Source: Micromonospora chokoriensis (GTDB lineage: Bacteria; Actinomycetota; Actinomycetes; Mycobacteriales; Micromonosporaceae). From it: DNA of 64,000 bases. The notes beneath the pieces were generated by a model. It worked only from the letters and a program-made list of their open reading frames with translations. It made no database searches and was not told the DNA's origin. The stretch spans positions 2,666,001 to 2,730,000 of the forward strand of contig NZ_LT607409.1 of assembly GCF_900091505.1 (NCBI RefSeq), read 5' to 3'. The translations under genes and the position numbers were made by a program. Below, piece after piece: positions 17,845-26,204 of this stretch (position 1 is its first letter; every line of letters starts with the position of its first letter).

Positions 17845-18912
17845 ATGCGCAACAGGTACCTCGACGTGCTCCGTTTCCTGGCCATCGTCCGAGTGGTCGT
17901 CTACCACGTCACCGGGTGGGCGACCCTCACGCTCGTCTTCCCCGCCATGTCGGTGATGTTCGCGCTGGCCGGTTCGTTGATGGCCGCGTCGCTCACCCGC
18001 TCCGGGCCGGCGGCGGTCGGGCGTCGGCTGCGTCGGCTGCTGCCGTCACTGTGGGTGCTCGCGGCGGTCTTCGTGCCGGCCATGCTGCTCAGTGGGTTGC
18101 CGGTGAGCCCTCGGGTGCTGCTGTGGCTGTTCCCGATCGCCGACCCACCGGCCAACGACTGGGGCGCCCTGGCCCTGAGCGTCATCTGGTACCTCCGCGA
18201 CTACCTGTGGTTCGTGCTCGCCTCACCTGTCGCGTTCTGGCTCTTTCGGCGTGCCCCGCTGCCAACCCTGCTCGCCCCGTACCTCCTCCTGGTCGCGATC
18301 GAGGCGGGGATCTACCCGGCGCCGACGGTGCTGCGCGAGTTCGGGCTGTACTTCGGAGCGTGGATGCTGGGCTTCGCCCACCACGCCGGGATGCTGCGCC
18401 GGCTCTCCGGCCGGGTGTTGTACCCGGTGGCGATCGCCCTCGCGGTGGGCGGCGGTGCCTGGATCGTCGGGCATCCGGGCCCCCGGGGGTACGACCTGAA
18501 CGACAACCACCTGGGCAACGCCCTCTGGTCGGCCGCGTTCATCCTGGTCGTCCTCGGTCGGGCTCCCACCGGGGTGGAGTGGCTGGGTCGGAGCCGGCTG
18601 GCCGACCGGGCGGTGACAGTGGTCAACCGGAGGGCGCTCACCATCTACCTCTGGCACATGCCGTTCGTGGTGGCGCTCACTCCGCTGGTCGACGTGGTGG
18701 GTTGGTCCCACCAGGATCCGGTGGGGCTGGCCATCCGGGTGTTGCTGGTCTTCGCGCTGGTCGGCCTGGTCACCCTCGCCGTCGGTTGGGTCGAGGACGT
18801 CGCCGCCCGCCGCCGCCCGGAGGTGATCCCCGGTGGCCCGAGCCGACCGGCGGTGGTGCCCGCCCAGCGGACGGTCGGGGAGCAGGCCACCGTCGACGTC
18901 AACGCTGGCTGA
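17845..18912 (+). CDS. acyltransferase family 3 membrane protein
   Basis: A 355-residue integral membrane protein of the acyltransferase 3 family (OatA/NodX-like) with about ten hydrophobic segments. The N-terminus RNRYLDVLRFLAIVRVVVYH matches the family's first helix, ending in a conserved His. Such proteins O-acylate sugars or cell-wall components; the substrate is unknown. The last ~40 residues are hydrophilic. Its stop overlaps by 14 bp the 3' end of the convergent lipoprotein gene. Confidence 0.88.
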   Translation: MRNRYLDVLRFLAIVRVVVYHVTGWATLTLVFPAMSVMFALAGSLMAASLTRSGPAAVGRRLRRLLPSLWVLAAVFVPAMLLSGLPVSPRVLLWLFPIADPPANDWGALALSVIWYLRDYLWFVLASPVAFWLFRRAPLPTLLAPYLLLVAIEAGIYPAPTVLREFGLYFGAWMLGFAHHAGMLRRLSGRVLYPVAIALAVGGGAWIVGHPGPRGYDLNDNHLGNALWSAAFILVVLGRAPTGVEWLGRSRLADRAVTVVNRRALTIYLWHMPFVVALTPLVDVVGWSHQDPVGLAIRVLLVFALVGLVTLAVGWVEDVAARRRPEVIPGGPSRPAVVPAQRTVGEQATVDVNAG

Positions 18913-19705
18913 TCGTCACGTTGCCGCTGCCGGCCGAACCGTCGAGCACCAGCGACGCGGCCGGGTCGTCGGCGACGGTGACCCGCGCGTCACCGGAGCC
19001 CGCGCCGGAGCGCACCCGGTAACTGCCCGGCGGCACCAGCAACATCACGTCGCCGCTGGACGCGTGCGCCCGCGCCGCAGCCGGTTTGTCCAACTCGACG
19101 GTGACATTGCCGGAGCCGGCCTCGGCATCCGTCGTGCCACCGAGCCGCCGCGCGGTGATGTCACCGGACCCGGCGCGCAGGTGGACGGCCCCGCTGACCT
19201 CGCTCACGTCGATGTTGCCGGAACCGGTCTCCACCTCGACCGTGCCGCTCGCGTCGACGACCCGCACGTCACCCGACCCCAACCGAAGCTCCACCGCGCC
19301 GACCTTGCTCAGCTCGACGTCACCGGAACCGGACTCGCCCTGGAGAGCCACACCCTCCGGCACCGTCACCTCGTAGGAGACGCTGCACCGGTCGCCGCAG
19401 TCGGTGTCCAGCACCAGCTCGCTGCCCTTGATCTCGTACCGGGCCCGGGGCTCGCCACCCTGGTAGCGCACCACCCGCTTGATCCGCGCCTCCGCCGCCG
19501 TGCCGGTGCCCCGGACGACCACGTCACCGGAGCCCGGCAACACCCGGATGCTGGTGATCTGCACCGGCTCGGTGTCGTCGTAGTCGAGCCGACGCATGGC
19601 CAGGTTGTCACACCCGGCGAGCACGATGAGAGTGGTTGCCAGCCCCAGGGCGACGGGGGCGGTGACGCGACGACGGAGACCGCCGGTGGTCGGTTGCATT
19701 GCCAT
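18899..19705 (-). CDS. DUF4097-like lipoprotein
   Basis: A 268-residue protein with a lipoprotein signal (about residues 10-32, lipobox VLAGC). The mature part is a regular series of strands with recurring GSGDV/GSGNI/GSGDI/GSGNV steps about every 20 residues, the beta-helix pattern of DUF4097/adhesin-like domains. Four cysteines lie in the mature protein, counting the lipidated one; DTDCGDRC may be a disulfide or metal site. The function is unknown. The start is uncertain between two adjacent ATGs (MAMQPTTGG). Confidence 0.82.
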   Translation of the reverse strand: MAMQPTTGGLRRRVTAPVALGLATTLIVLAGCDNLAMRRLDYDDTEPVQITSIRVLPGSGDVVVRGTGTAAEARIKRVVRYQGGEPRARYEIKGSELVLDTDCGDRCSVSYEVTVPEGVALQGESGSGDVELSKVGAVELRLGSGDVRVVDASGTVEVETGSGNIDVSEVSGAVHLRAGSGDITARRLGGTTDAEAGSGNVTVELDKPAAARAHASSGDVMLLVPPGSYRVRSGAGSGDARVTVADDPAASLVLDGSAGSGNVTISQR

Positions 19706-19807
19706 GGCCAGCACGCTACGGCCGGTCAAGAGCCGCGCGCATCGGGGTTAGTCCGCGCGTCCACCCCGAACCAACCCTGATTTCACACCCCGAGGGAGAA
19801 TGGCCCG

Positions 19808-20674
19808 ATGGCCGGGTACCGCCGACAGCTCTACCGCGACGACGCGGTGGTGCTGCGTGTGCAGAAACTCGGCGAGTCCGACCGGATCATCACACTGCTC
19901 ACCCGCCGACACGGGCGGCTGCGGGCGGTGGCCCGCGGGGTCCGCCGCACCATGAGCAAGTTCGGTGCCCGGCTGGAACCGTTCGGCCACGTCGACCTCC
20001 AGCTCGCCGGTGACCCGAAGGGCAACCACGGCAGCGCGCTGCACACCGTCAGCCAGGTCGAGGGCATCGACCTGTACGGCAAACGGTTCCTGGGGGACTA
20101 CCCGCGATACACGGCGGCCAGCGCGATCGCCGAGACCGCCGAGCGGCTGACCCCGGTCGAACGGGAGCCGTCGCTACGGCTGTTCCAGCTCACCCTGGGC
20201 GCACTGAAGGCGCTGTCCCGGGGCGAGCACGCCACCACCCTGGTGCTCGACGCGTACCTTTTGCGGGGGATGGCCCTCGCCGGTTGGGCGCCGGCGCTGA
20301 TCGCCTGCGCGGTCTGCGGCACCCCGGGTCGGCACCGGGCGTTCTCGGTGCCGGCCGGCGGCGCGGTCTGCCCGGACTGTCGACCACCCGGCGCGGCCCA
20401 CCCCGCGCCGGCCACCATCGACCTGATGTCCGCGCTGACCACCGGCGACTGGGTGCTCGCCGACGCCACCGACACCGGGGTACGCCGGGAGTGCAGCGGG
20501 CTGGTCGCGGCTCACCTCCAGTGGCACCTGGAGCGCGCGCTACGCTCGCTGCCGCTGGTCGACCGGGGTCCCTCGGCGGCCGGCGCGGCCTCGCCACCGG
20601 AAGGCGGCGGAGCCGTGGTGCTCCGGCCACGTGGCGACGTCGAGGCCGGGGCGGACGGCGCGAACAGGGAGTGA
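19808..20674 (+). CDS. recO: DNA repair protein RecO
   Basis: A 288-residue RecO. The N-terminal OB fold ([19 protein letters not shown]...), the helical region and a zinc-finger-like pair (CAVCG ... CPDC, about residues 162-195) match the family. RecO loads RecA with RecR during gap repair. The ~30 C-terminal residues are an extra Gly/Ala/Pro-rich tail. The uppS start lies 4 nt after its stop, as in M. tuberculosis (Rv2362c-Rv2361c). Confidence 0.94.
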   Translation: MAGYRRQLYRDDAVVLRVQKLGESDRIITLLTRRHGRLRAVARGVRRTMSKFGARLEPFGHVDLQLAGDPKGNHGSALHTVSQVEGIDLYGKRFLGDYPRYTAASAIAETAERLTPVEREPSLRLFQLTLGALKALSRGEHATTLVLDAYLLRGMALAGWAPALIACAVCGTPGRHRAFSVPAGGAVCPDCRPPGAAHPAPATIDLMSALTTGDWVLADATDTGVRRECSGLVAAHLQWHLERALRSLPLVDRGPSAAGAASPPEGGGAVVLRPRGDVEAGADGANRE

Positions 20675-20678
20675 CCGA

Positions 20679-21494
20679 GTGATCCGATCGAAGAAGGCCA
20701 GCCGGCGCGAGCCGACGCCGCCGACCCCACACCCGTCCGGCGCCCGGCCGCCGGCGCTGCCCGCCGAGGCGGTGCCGAAGCACGTGGCGGTGGTGATGGA
20801 CGGCAACGGTCGGTGGGCCAAGGACCGCGGGCTGCCCCGCACCAAGGGGCACGAGGCGGGGGAGCACAGCCTCTTCGACACCATCGAGGGCGCCATCGAG
20901 ATGGGCATCCCCTACCTGTCGGCGTACGCGTTCTCCACCGAGAACTGGCGGCGCTCGCCGGACGAGGTCCGATTCCTGATGGGGTTCAACCGGGACGTCA
21001 TCCGTCGCCGCCGCGACCAGTTGGTCGACCTCGGCGTCCGGGTGGTCTGGTCGGGTCGCCCCGGGCGGTTGTGGAAGAGCGTCATCTCCGAGTTGCAGAC
21101 CGCCGAGGAGATGTCCCAGGGCAACTCGACGCTGACCCTGCAGTTCTGCGTCAACTACGGTGGGCAGGCCGAGATCGGCGACGCCGCCGCCGCGATCGCC
21201 CGGGACGTGGCCGCCGGCAAGCTCGACCCGGCGAAGGTCACCGAGAAGACCGTCGCGAAGTACCTCTACCACCCGGAGATTCCGGAGGTGGACCTGTTCC
21301 TGCGCCCCTCCGGGGAGGAACGGATCTCCAACTTCCTGCTCTGGCAGACCGCGTACGCCGAGCTGGTCTTCCTGGACACGCTCTGGCCCGACTTCGACCG
21401 CCGCCACCTCTGGTACGCGTGCGAGCTGTTCGCGCAGCGGGACCGTCGCTTCGGCGGGGCACTGCCCAACCCGGTCGCCCCGGTTCTGAGCTGA
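20679..21494 (+). CDS. uppS: isoprenyl transferase (UppS family)
   Basis: A 271-residue cis-prenyltransferase. The catalytic Asp is in [11 protein letters not shown] (about residue 41), with further blocks [15 protein letters not shown] and [19 protein letters not shown]. It makes the polyprenyl diphosphate (C50 or C55) lipid carrier for cell-wall synthesis. The start is the GTG giving [11 protein letters not shown], with a basic N-terminus that is usual in this group. Cotranscribed with recO. Confidence 0.95.
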   Translation: MIRSKKASRREPTPPTPHPSGARPPALPAEAVPKHVAVVMDGNGRWAKDRGLPRTKGHEAGEHSLFDTIEGAIEMGIPYLSAYAFSTENWRRSPDEVRFLMGFNRDVIRRRRDQLVDLGVRVVWSGRPGRLWKSVISELQTAEEMSQGNSTLTLQFCVNYGGQAEIGDAAAAIARDVAAGKLDPAKVTEKTVAKYLYHPEIPEVDLFLRPSGEERISNFLLWQTAYAELVFLDTLWPDFDRRHLWYACELFAQRDRRFGGALPNPVAPVLS

Positions 21495-21507
21495 CGCGCT
21501 TACCCGC

Positions 21508-21532
21508 ACGTCACACTGGGTACCAGTGACGT
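21508..21532. repeat. inverted repeat with 2-nt bulge
   Basis: ACGTCAC-AC-TGG-GTA-CCA-GTGACGT forms a 10-bp stem with a 2-nt bulge and a 3-nt loop, just after uppS and before the SD of the next small gene. It may be a weak terminator or an operator. Confidence 0.55.
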
Positions 21533-21560
21533 CAGAAGCCACTGACGGAGGTGAACCCAC

Positions 21561-21746
21561 ATGATCCAGAAGCGCATTGCCCAGTGGGCGGTGATGGCGG
21601 TCGCAGTGCCACTCGCGGCTGCCGGCGCCCGCCGACTCAGCCACACCCTGGAGGCCCGCCGTGGTCCCTCCGGAGCGACCCGGCTCCTGACCAGGGGCGC
21701 CGACCTGATCCGCCCCCAGAAGGCCAAGCGCCGCCGTTTCTTCTGA
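21561..21746 (+). CDS. small conserved-looking protein, 61 residues
   Basis: A basic 61-residue protein with a short hydrophobic stretch (about residues 6-22, WAVMAVAVPLAAAG) and an Arg/Lys-rich tail ending QKAKRRRFF. It starts with ATG 7 nt after GGAGGTG and ends before a strong terminator, both signs of a real gene. It could be a single-span membrane protein with a cytoplasmic basic end. Function unknown. Confidence 0.75.
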   Translation: MIQKRIAQWAVMAVAVPLAAAGARRLSHTLEARRGPSGATRLLTRGADLIRPQKAKRRRFF

Positions 21747-21760
21747 CCCCGACAACCCTG

Positions 21761-21788
21761 GCGCCGCCCGCGATCCTGCGGGCGGCGC
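21761..21788 (+). terminator. hairpin terminator of the 61-residue gene
   Basis: An 11-bp perfect stem (GCGCCGCCCGC / GCGGGCGGCGC) with the loop GATCCT, 14 nt after the stop and followed by TTGCGTT. Good intrinsic terminator. Confidence 0.8.
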
Positions 21789-21810
21789 TTGCGTTGGTGC
21801 GCGGAGCCGC

Positions 21811-22021
21811 CCCGCCCCGCCCCCGCCCCCACCCTCGCCCCGCCCCCGCCCCCGCCCCGCCCCCGCCCCCGCCCCGGTCGATCATGGAGTTGTGGTGGCC
21901 GAATCAGCCGCTTTCGCGACTTATATGCACCACCACAACTCCATGATCGACGCGGCTGGGGTGGGCTGGGGTGGGCTGGGGTGGGGTGGGGTGGGGTGGG
22001 TGGGTGGGTGGGTGGGTGGGG
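21811..22021. repeat. C-rich run, 21-bp perfect inverted repeat, G-rich run
   Basis: A composite. From 21811 to 21876 there are CCCCGCCCC/CCCCCG units. At 21878-21898 and 21930-21950 a perfect 21-bp inverted repeat (arm ends TCGATCATGG and GTTGTGGTGG) encloses a 31-nt loop. From 21957 to 22021 come GGGGTG and GGGT units. The C-rich and G-rich flanks can partly pair, prolonging the stem, and the G-rich strand could form quadruplexes. It fills most of the 347-bp gap between two small genes. See findings. Confidence 0.85.
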
Positions 22022-22093
22022 TCGTTTCGGAGTTCTGCGGAAGGGGGGCCTGTAGGGTCCGGAAGTGGCGGGCCGACGGCGGTTGGAGTGCGC

Positions 22094-22321
22094 ATGCGGG
22101 ATCTCCGGTTCAAGATGATCATGGCGTTGAACGCTGCCGATCTGGGTGACCCGATCTGCGAGCAGGTGGCTGACATCTGTGCCGAGATCGCCGAGCAGCA
22201 CTGCGCCGAGTTCGGCCACACACCACAACTCCGGACCGGCGAGATCGCCGAACTTGCCACCGGAGAACCGGCCCTGACCTGGGCGCCGTCGACCCCCGAC
22301 GCCGGGCAGCGTGCCTGGTGA
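22094..22321 (+). CDS. small hypothetical protein coupled to pirin
   Basis: A 75-residue acidic protein (MRDLRFKMIMALNAADLGD...), with two Cys in PICEQVADICAEIAEQHC. I do not recognise it. A GGAG precedes the ATG by 6 nt; a GTG two codons upstream is possible. Its stop overlaps the pirin GTG (GTGA), so the two are translationally coupled. It lies just after the hairpin/G-rich element. Confidence 0.65.
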   Translation: MRDLRFKMIMALNAADLGDPICEQVADICAEIAEQHCAEFGHTPQLRTGEIAELATGEPALTWAPSTPDAGQRAW

Positions 22322-23079
22322 CCGCGCCCGCCCCCGCAGTGGACGTCCGTCGCGCCGACGACCGCTTCGCCACCCGGATCTCCTGGCTGGACTCGAAGCA
22401 CTCGTTCTCGTTCTCCCGGCACTACGACCCGGCCAACACCCACCACGGTCTGCTGCTGGTCAACAACGACGACGTGGTCCGGCCGGGCGCCGGCTTCGAG
22501 ACCCACCCGCACGAGGACATGGAGATCGTCACCTGGGTGCTTCGTGGCTCCCTGGTGCACCAGGACTCCACCGGGCACTCCGGGGTGATCTACCCGGGGC
22601 TGGCGCAGCGGATGAGCGCCGGCACCGGCATCCTGCACTCGGAGAAGAACGACGCCTGGCGGCTCAACAACCAGGAGCCGCACAGCGACCCGGTCCACTT
22701 CGTGCAGATGTGGGTGCTCCCGGACGAACAGGGCGTCGACCCCGGCTACGAGCAGCTGGAGATCGAGGACGAACTGCTCCGCGGCGGCCTGGTGCCGATC
22801 GCCTCCGGGATGGACCGCTACGACGGCGCGTCCGCGATCCGGATCCGCAACCGCTACGCGACGCTGCACGCCGCCCGACTCGCCCCCGGCGACGAGGTCA
22901 CCATCCCCGACGCGCCCTTCGTGCACCTGTACGTGCCCGACGGCACCGTCACCCTGGAGGGCAGCGGGCCACTGGGCACCGGCGACGCGGCCCGGCTGAC
23001 CATGACCGGCGGCCGGCGCGTCACCGCCGACGAACCGGCCGAGATCCTCGTCTGGGAAATGCACGCCACGATCAACTGA
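22318..23079 (+). CDS. pirin family protein
   Basis: A 253-residue bicupin of the pirin family. The metal site shows as THHGLLLVNNDD, HPHEDMEIVTW and HSEKNDA (two His, then His and Glu). Bacterial pirins act as quercetinases or modulate metabolic enzymes. The GTG start overlaps the preceding small gene by 4 nt. Metal ligands appear intact. Confidence 0.92.
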   Translation: MTAPAPAVDVRRADDRFATRISWLDSKHSFSFSRHYDPANTHHGLLLVNNDDVVRPGAGFETHPHEDMEIVTWVLRGSLVHQDSTGHSGVIYPGLAQRMSAGTGILHSEKNDAWRLNNQEPHSDPVHFVQMWVLPDEQGVDPGYEQLEIEDELLRGGLVPIASGMDRYDGASAIRIRNRYATLHAARLAPGDEVTIPDAPFVHLYVPDGTVTLEGSGPLGTGDAARLTMTGGRRVTADEPAEILVWEMHATIN

Positions 23080-23363
23080 CCGGGGCCCGCGAACCTGTGC
23101 TGCGCCGGGCCGCGCGGTCTGCCGCGCCGCGCCGCGTCGTCTGCCGCGCCGCGTCGTCTCTCATGATCGTGCTCGAACATGGAAGTAGTGGCCTCCCATC
23201 GTCGGGAGGCCACTACTTCAAGGATCGAGCACGATCTTGCCGCGGGACGAGGCCCGGCAAGAACTGGGCCGACCCGAGCGTGTCGGGGCCGCGGGCCGCG
23301 GGCCTCCGGCCGTGGGCTGTGGGCCGCCGGTCGTGGGCTGTGGGCTGTGGGCCGTGGGCTTGT
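23080..23363. repeat. intergenic hairpin element H2 plus GTGGGC tandem repeat
   Basis: Between convergent pirin and gnd. An inverted repeat at 23165-23236 has an outer 12-bp stem (GATCGTGCTCGA) and an inner 16-bp stem (GAAGTAGTGGCCTCCC) separated by a 5x5 internal loop, hairpin loop ATCGTC. It is followed, at about 23286-23362, by degenerate repeats of GTGGGCT/CCGTGGGC. The inner stem shares GTAGTGGCCT with the element at 26012. Confidence 0.8.
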
Positions 23364-24806
23364 CTACGCCGGCGACTCGGTGCGGTCGGCGGCCCAGGTG
23401 GTGTGGAACGAGCCGTCCCGGTCCACCCGCTGGTAGGTGTGCGCGCCGAAGTTGTCCCGCAGACCCTGGATCAGCGCGGCGGGCAGCCGCTCGGCGCGCA
23501 GCGCGTCGAAGTACGCCAGCGACGACGAGAAGGCGGGCGTCGGCACACCGGCCCGGGTCGCGTCACCCACCACCCGCCGCCAGCTCGGCACACCGGCCGC
23601 GACGGCGTCGGCGAAGTACGGTGCGACCAGCAGCGTCGGAAGGTCGGGCTGCTGGTCGTACGCCTCGCGGATGCGGTCCAGGAAGCGGGCCCGGATGATG
23701 CAGCCGCCCCGCCAGATCGTCGCCGTGCCGCCGAGGTCGATGTCCCAGTCGTACTCCTGGCTGCCGGCCCGGATGTGGTCGAAGCCCTGCGCGTACGCGA
23801 CGATCTTGGAAGCGAGCAGCGCCCGACGGACGTCCTCGACGAACGCCTCCCGGTCGGTGACCTGCCACTTGTCACCCGCGTCGGGGAATGCCCGGCGGGC
23901 CGCCTCCCGCTGGTCGACGTGCCCGGACAGCGAGCGGGCGAAGGTGGCCTCGGCGATTCCGGTGATCGGGATACCCAGGTCCAGGGCGCTCTGCACGGTC
24001 CATCGACCGGTGCCCTTCTGCTCGGCCCGGTCCTGCACGACGTCCACGAACGGTCGGCCGGTGTCCGCGTCGGTGTGCGCGAGCACGTCGGCGGTGATCT
24101 CGATGAGGAACGACCCCAGCTCGCCGTCGTTCCAGTCGCGGAAGATCTCCGCGATCTCCGCCGGCTTGGCGTCCAGACCGGAGCGGAGCAGGTCGTACGC
24201 CTCGGCGATGAGCTGCATGTCGGCGTACTCGATGCCGTTGTGCACCATCTTGACGAAGTGCCCGGCGCCGTCCGGCCCGACGTGCATGCAGCACGGCACA
24301 CCGTCCACCTGCGCGGCGATCTTTTCGAACATCGGCCCGAGCTTGGCGTACGACTCGGCGGAGCCACCCGGCATGATGCTCGGGCCGAGCAAGGCGCCCT
24401 CCTCACCACCGGAGACGCCGGTGCCGCTGAAGTGCAGCCCCTGCGCGCGCAGCGCCTCCTCCCGACGGCGGGTGTCGGCGAAGTGGGCGTTGCCGCAGTC
24501 GACGATGATGTCGCCCTCCTCCAGCAGCGGCACCAACTCGTCGATCACCGCGTCGGTCGGCGCACCGGCCTTGACCATGACGATGACCGCGCGGGGTCGT
24601 TCCAGTGACGCCACGAAGTCGGCCATCGTCTCGCCCGGCACGAAGGTGCCCTCGTCGCCGTGCTCCGCGACCAGGCTGCGGGTGCGCTCCGGCGACCGGT
24701 TGTGCACTGCCACCGTGAAGCCGTTGCGGGCCAGGTTGCGGGCCACGTTGCGACCCATCACCGCCAGCCCGGTCACACCGATCTGTGCCTTCGCCTGCTC
24801 AGCCAT
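23364..24806 (-). CDS. gnd: 6-phosphogluconate dehydrogenase, decarboxylating
   Basis: A 480-residue Gnd, the long (about 470 residues) homodimeric NADP-dependent form. It oxidises 6-phosphogluconate to ribulose 5-phosphate and CO2. Seen: GLAVMGRNVARNLARNG (Rossmann), VKMVHNGIEYADMQLIAEAYDL (catalytic Lys and substrate site) and the C-terminal GGCIIRARFLDRI. ATG giving MAEQAKAQIGV is chosen, with AGAGGTGG 7-9 nt upstream; an ATG four codons earlier lacks that. Monocistronic; it faces pirin. Confidence 0.95.
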   Translation of the reverse strand: MAEQAKAQIGVTGLAVMGRNVARNLARNGFTVAVHNRSPERTRSLVAEHGDEGTFVPGETMADFVASLERPRAVIVMVKAGAPTDAVIDELVPLLEEGDIIVDCGNAHFADTRRREEALRAQGLHFSGTGVSGGEEGALLGPSIMPGGSAESYAKLGPMFEKIAAQVDGVPCCMHVGPDGAGHFVKMVHNGIEYADMQLIAEAYDLLRSGLDAKPAEIAEIFRDWNDGELGSFLIEITADVLAHTDADTGRPFVDVVQDRAEQKGTGRWTVQSALDLGIPITGIAEATFARSLSGHVDQREAARRAFPDAGDKWQVTDREAFVEDVRRALLASKIVAYAQGFDHIRAGSQEYDWDIDLGGTATIWRGGCIIRARFLDRIREAYDQQPDLPTLLVAPYFADAVAAGVPSWRRVVGDATRAGVPTPAFSSSLAYFDALRAERLPAALIQGLRDNFGAHTYQRVDRDGSFHTTWAADRTESPA

Positions 24807-24937
24807 CCGTGCCGCCACCTCTCGTCACCACTATTGGCGTTCCGAACCTATCGTGATGTGGGCCGATCCGGGACCAGTGATCCACCCTCTGATACGCCAG
24901 GTGGTCGCGAAGCTGCCGATGGTGGCGACGCGACCGG

Positions 24938-25234
24938 TCAACCCTCGGCGAGTCGGGCTTCGATCCGGGCGACCTTGCCGGTGAGCGCGTCGGTGACCCC
25001 GGGCCGGACGTCGGCCTTGAGCACCACGCTCACCCGGGGCGCCCGCGCGGCGACAACGTCGACCGCGCGCTTCACCACCGCCATCACCTCGTCCCACTCG
25101 CCCTCGACAGTGGTGAACATGGCATCGGTCCGGTTGGGCAGGCCGGACTCCCGGACCACCCGGACCGCCTCGGCGACCAGGTCACCCACGGAGTCGTCGC
25201 CGCCGAGGGGGGTGATCGAGAACGCGATCAGCAT
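24938..25234 (-). CDS. MTH1187/YqgV family thiamine-binding protein
   Basis: A 98-residue protein of the UPF0045 (DUF77) group: [11 protein letters not shown] at the start and [24 protein letters not shown] in the middle match the family. Members have a ferredoxin-like fold and bind thiamine or hydroxymethylpyrimidine; YkoF, which works with the ykoEDC transporter, has the related double form. The ykoCDE genes lie 1 kb away, supporting a thiamine link. Start ATG, no clear SD. Confidence 0.85.
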   Translation of the reverse strand: MLIAFSITPLGGDDSVGDLVAEAVRVVRESGLPNRTDAMFTTVEGEWDEVMAVVKRAVDVVAARAPRVSVVLKADVRPGVTDALTGKVARIEARLAEG

Positions 25235-25282
25235 GTACCGATCGTGCCAGTAATTCGGGTGCGCGTCCCGTCGGGCGGCCGT

Positions 25283-25306
25283 TAGGGTACGGACATGCGT
25301 TACTGA
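25283..25306 (+). promoter_or_regulatory. leaderless -10 box and 3-codon ORF (M-R-Y-stop)
   Basis: TAGGGT (25283-25288) is followed by 6 nt, then ATG CGT TAC TGA (25295-25306). This is the spacing of a leaderless promoter, which would start a transcript at a minimal start-stop ORF. The next gene begins 218 nt later behind its own SD, so this could be a leader peptide in a long 5' UTR. Inferred only. Confidence 0.45.
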
Positions 25307-25524
25307 CGCCCCACCTTCCGAGCCGGCCCGCCGCCCCGCGCCGCGGTCCGTGCGCTCGCGGGCGTCCGCATGTCCCCTCCGCCGTTCGGCGGCGCTGGCT
25401 GTGTCCGATCCCGGCGAGCAGTCCCTCCACCGTTCGGCCGTCGCGTTGCGACGGTCACCAGCCGATCCGACCGGCCGCCGGCGCGCGGGACCGGCCGTTC
25501 CGGTCGGCATTGAAGGAGGCCCGC

Positions 25525-25959
25525 ATGCCTGCCAGGCGCAATCCGAAGAAGTCCCGTAAGACACCGCTCGGCACCAACCCGACGACCGAGCACGGCCGTC
25601 CCCGAGCAACCCGCCCCGACCTCGACCTCGCGGTCGAGCCGGCGATCCAGGCCGAGCGGGCAGCGCTGGCCGACGCGGCGTCGCGGGAGGTGCTGGCAGA
25701 GCCGGCGCTGCCGGCGGTGCGGGTCGAGCCGGCGCTGCCGGCGGTGCGGGTCGAGCCGGCGGCGGTGCTCGATGAGCTGACGACGTCGATCGACGTGCCC
25801 GCGGCAGTCGACGCCCCGACGGTGGGAGCCCTGCCGAAGTCTGCCGGGCGACCGGCGGCACCGACGGCCGGACCGCCCCAGGGTGGCGGCGGTCGCGCGG
25901 GCGGCGGCCGCAGCCGACCGGCCGGTCAGACCCGCCGCTACGCCTTCCGCCGCAGCTGA
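25525..25959 (+). CDS. hypothetical low-complexity basic protein
   Basis: A 144-residue protein with a very basic start ([14 protein letters not shown]), an Ala/Val/Glu-rich middle containing the repeat EPALPAVRV twice, and a Gly/Arg-rich end. I do not recognise it; nucleic-acid binding is possible from composition only. The strong SD GAAGGAGG 7 nt before ATG supports expression. The repeat is also visible in DNA as a duplicated ~27-bp unit. Some risk that it is not a gene. Confidence 0.55.
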   Translation: MPARRNPKKSRKTPLGTNPTTEHGRPRATRPDLDLAVEPAIQAERAALADAASREVLAEPALPAVRVEPALPAVRVEPAAVLDELTTSIDVPAAVDAPTVGALPKSAGRPAAPTAGPPQGGGGRAGGGRSRPAGQTRRYAFRRS

Positions 25960-26011
25960 TCGGTCGTCCTGGCGTCCCCGTTACGCGGGGGCGCTGGGAC
26001 ATGGCAGCAAT

Positions 26012-26061
26012 AACAGGGATGTAGTGGCCTCCTTCGCCAACGAGGCCACTACATCCCTGTT
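26012..26061. repeat. intergenic hairpin element H3
   Basis: A 20-bp perfect inverted repeat (arm GTAGTGGCCTC end, AACAGGGATG start) with a 10-nt loop CTTCGCCAAC, flanked by weaker pairing of GCAGCAAT and GTTGTGC. It lies between the convergent 144-residue gene and ykoC. It shares GTAGTGGCCTC with element H2 and the boundary GGATCTTGG with the element at 42901. Confidence 0.85.
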
Positions 26062-26071
26062 GTTGTGCGGA

Positions 26072-26203
26072 TCTTGGCGGCGGCGGGGCGGTCGGGCGGG
26101 CAGCAGGCGGCAGCAGGCCAGCGGGCGGCGGCGGCGGGGGGTCGGGCGGCCAGCGGGCGGTCGGGCGGGCAGCAGGCGGTCGGGCGGGCAGCGGGGCGGC
26201 GGG
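26072..26203. repeat. GGCGGTCGGGCGGGCAGC tandem repeats
   Basis: Immediately after hairpin H3 a run of degenerate repeats built on CGGGCGGTCGGGCGGGCAG and CAGGCGGCAGCAGG fills the rest of the gap up to the ykoC stop codon. Low complexity; no gene is evident. Confidence 0.75.
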
Positions 26204-26204
26204 C

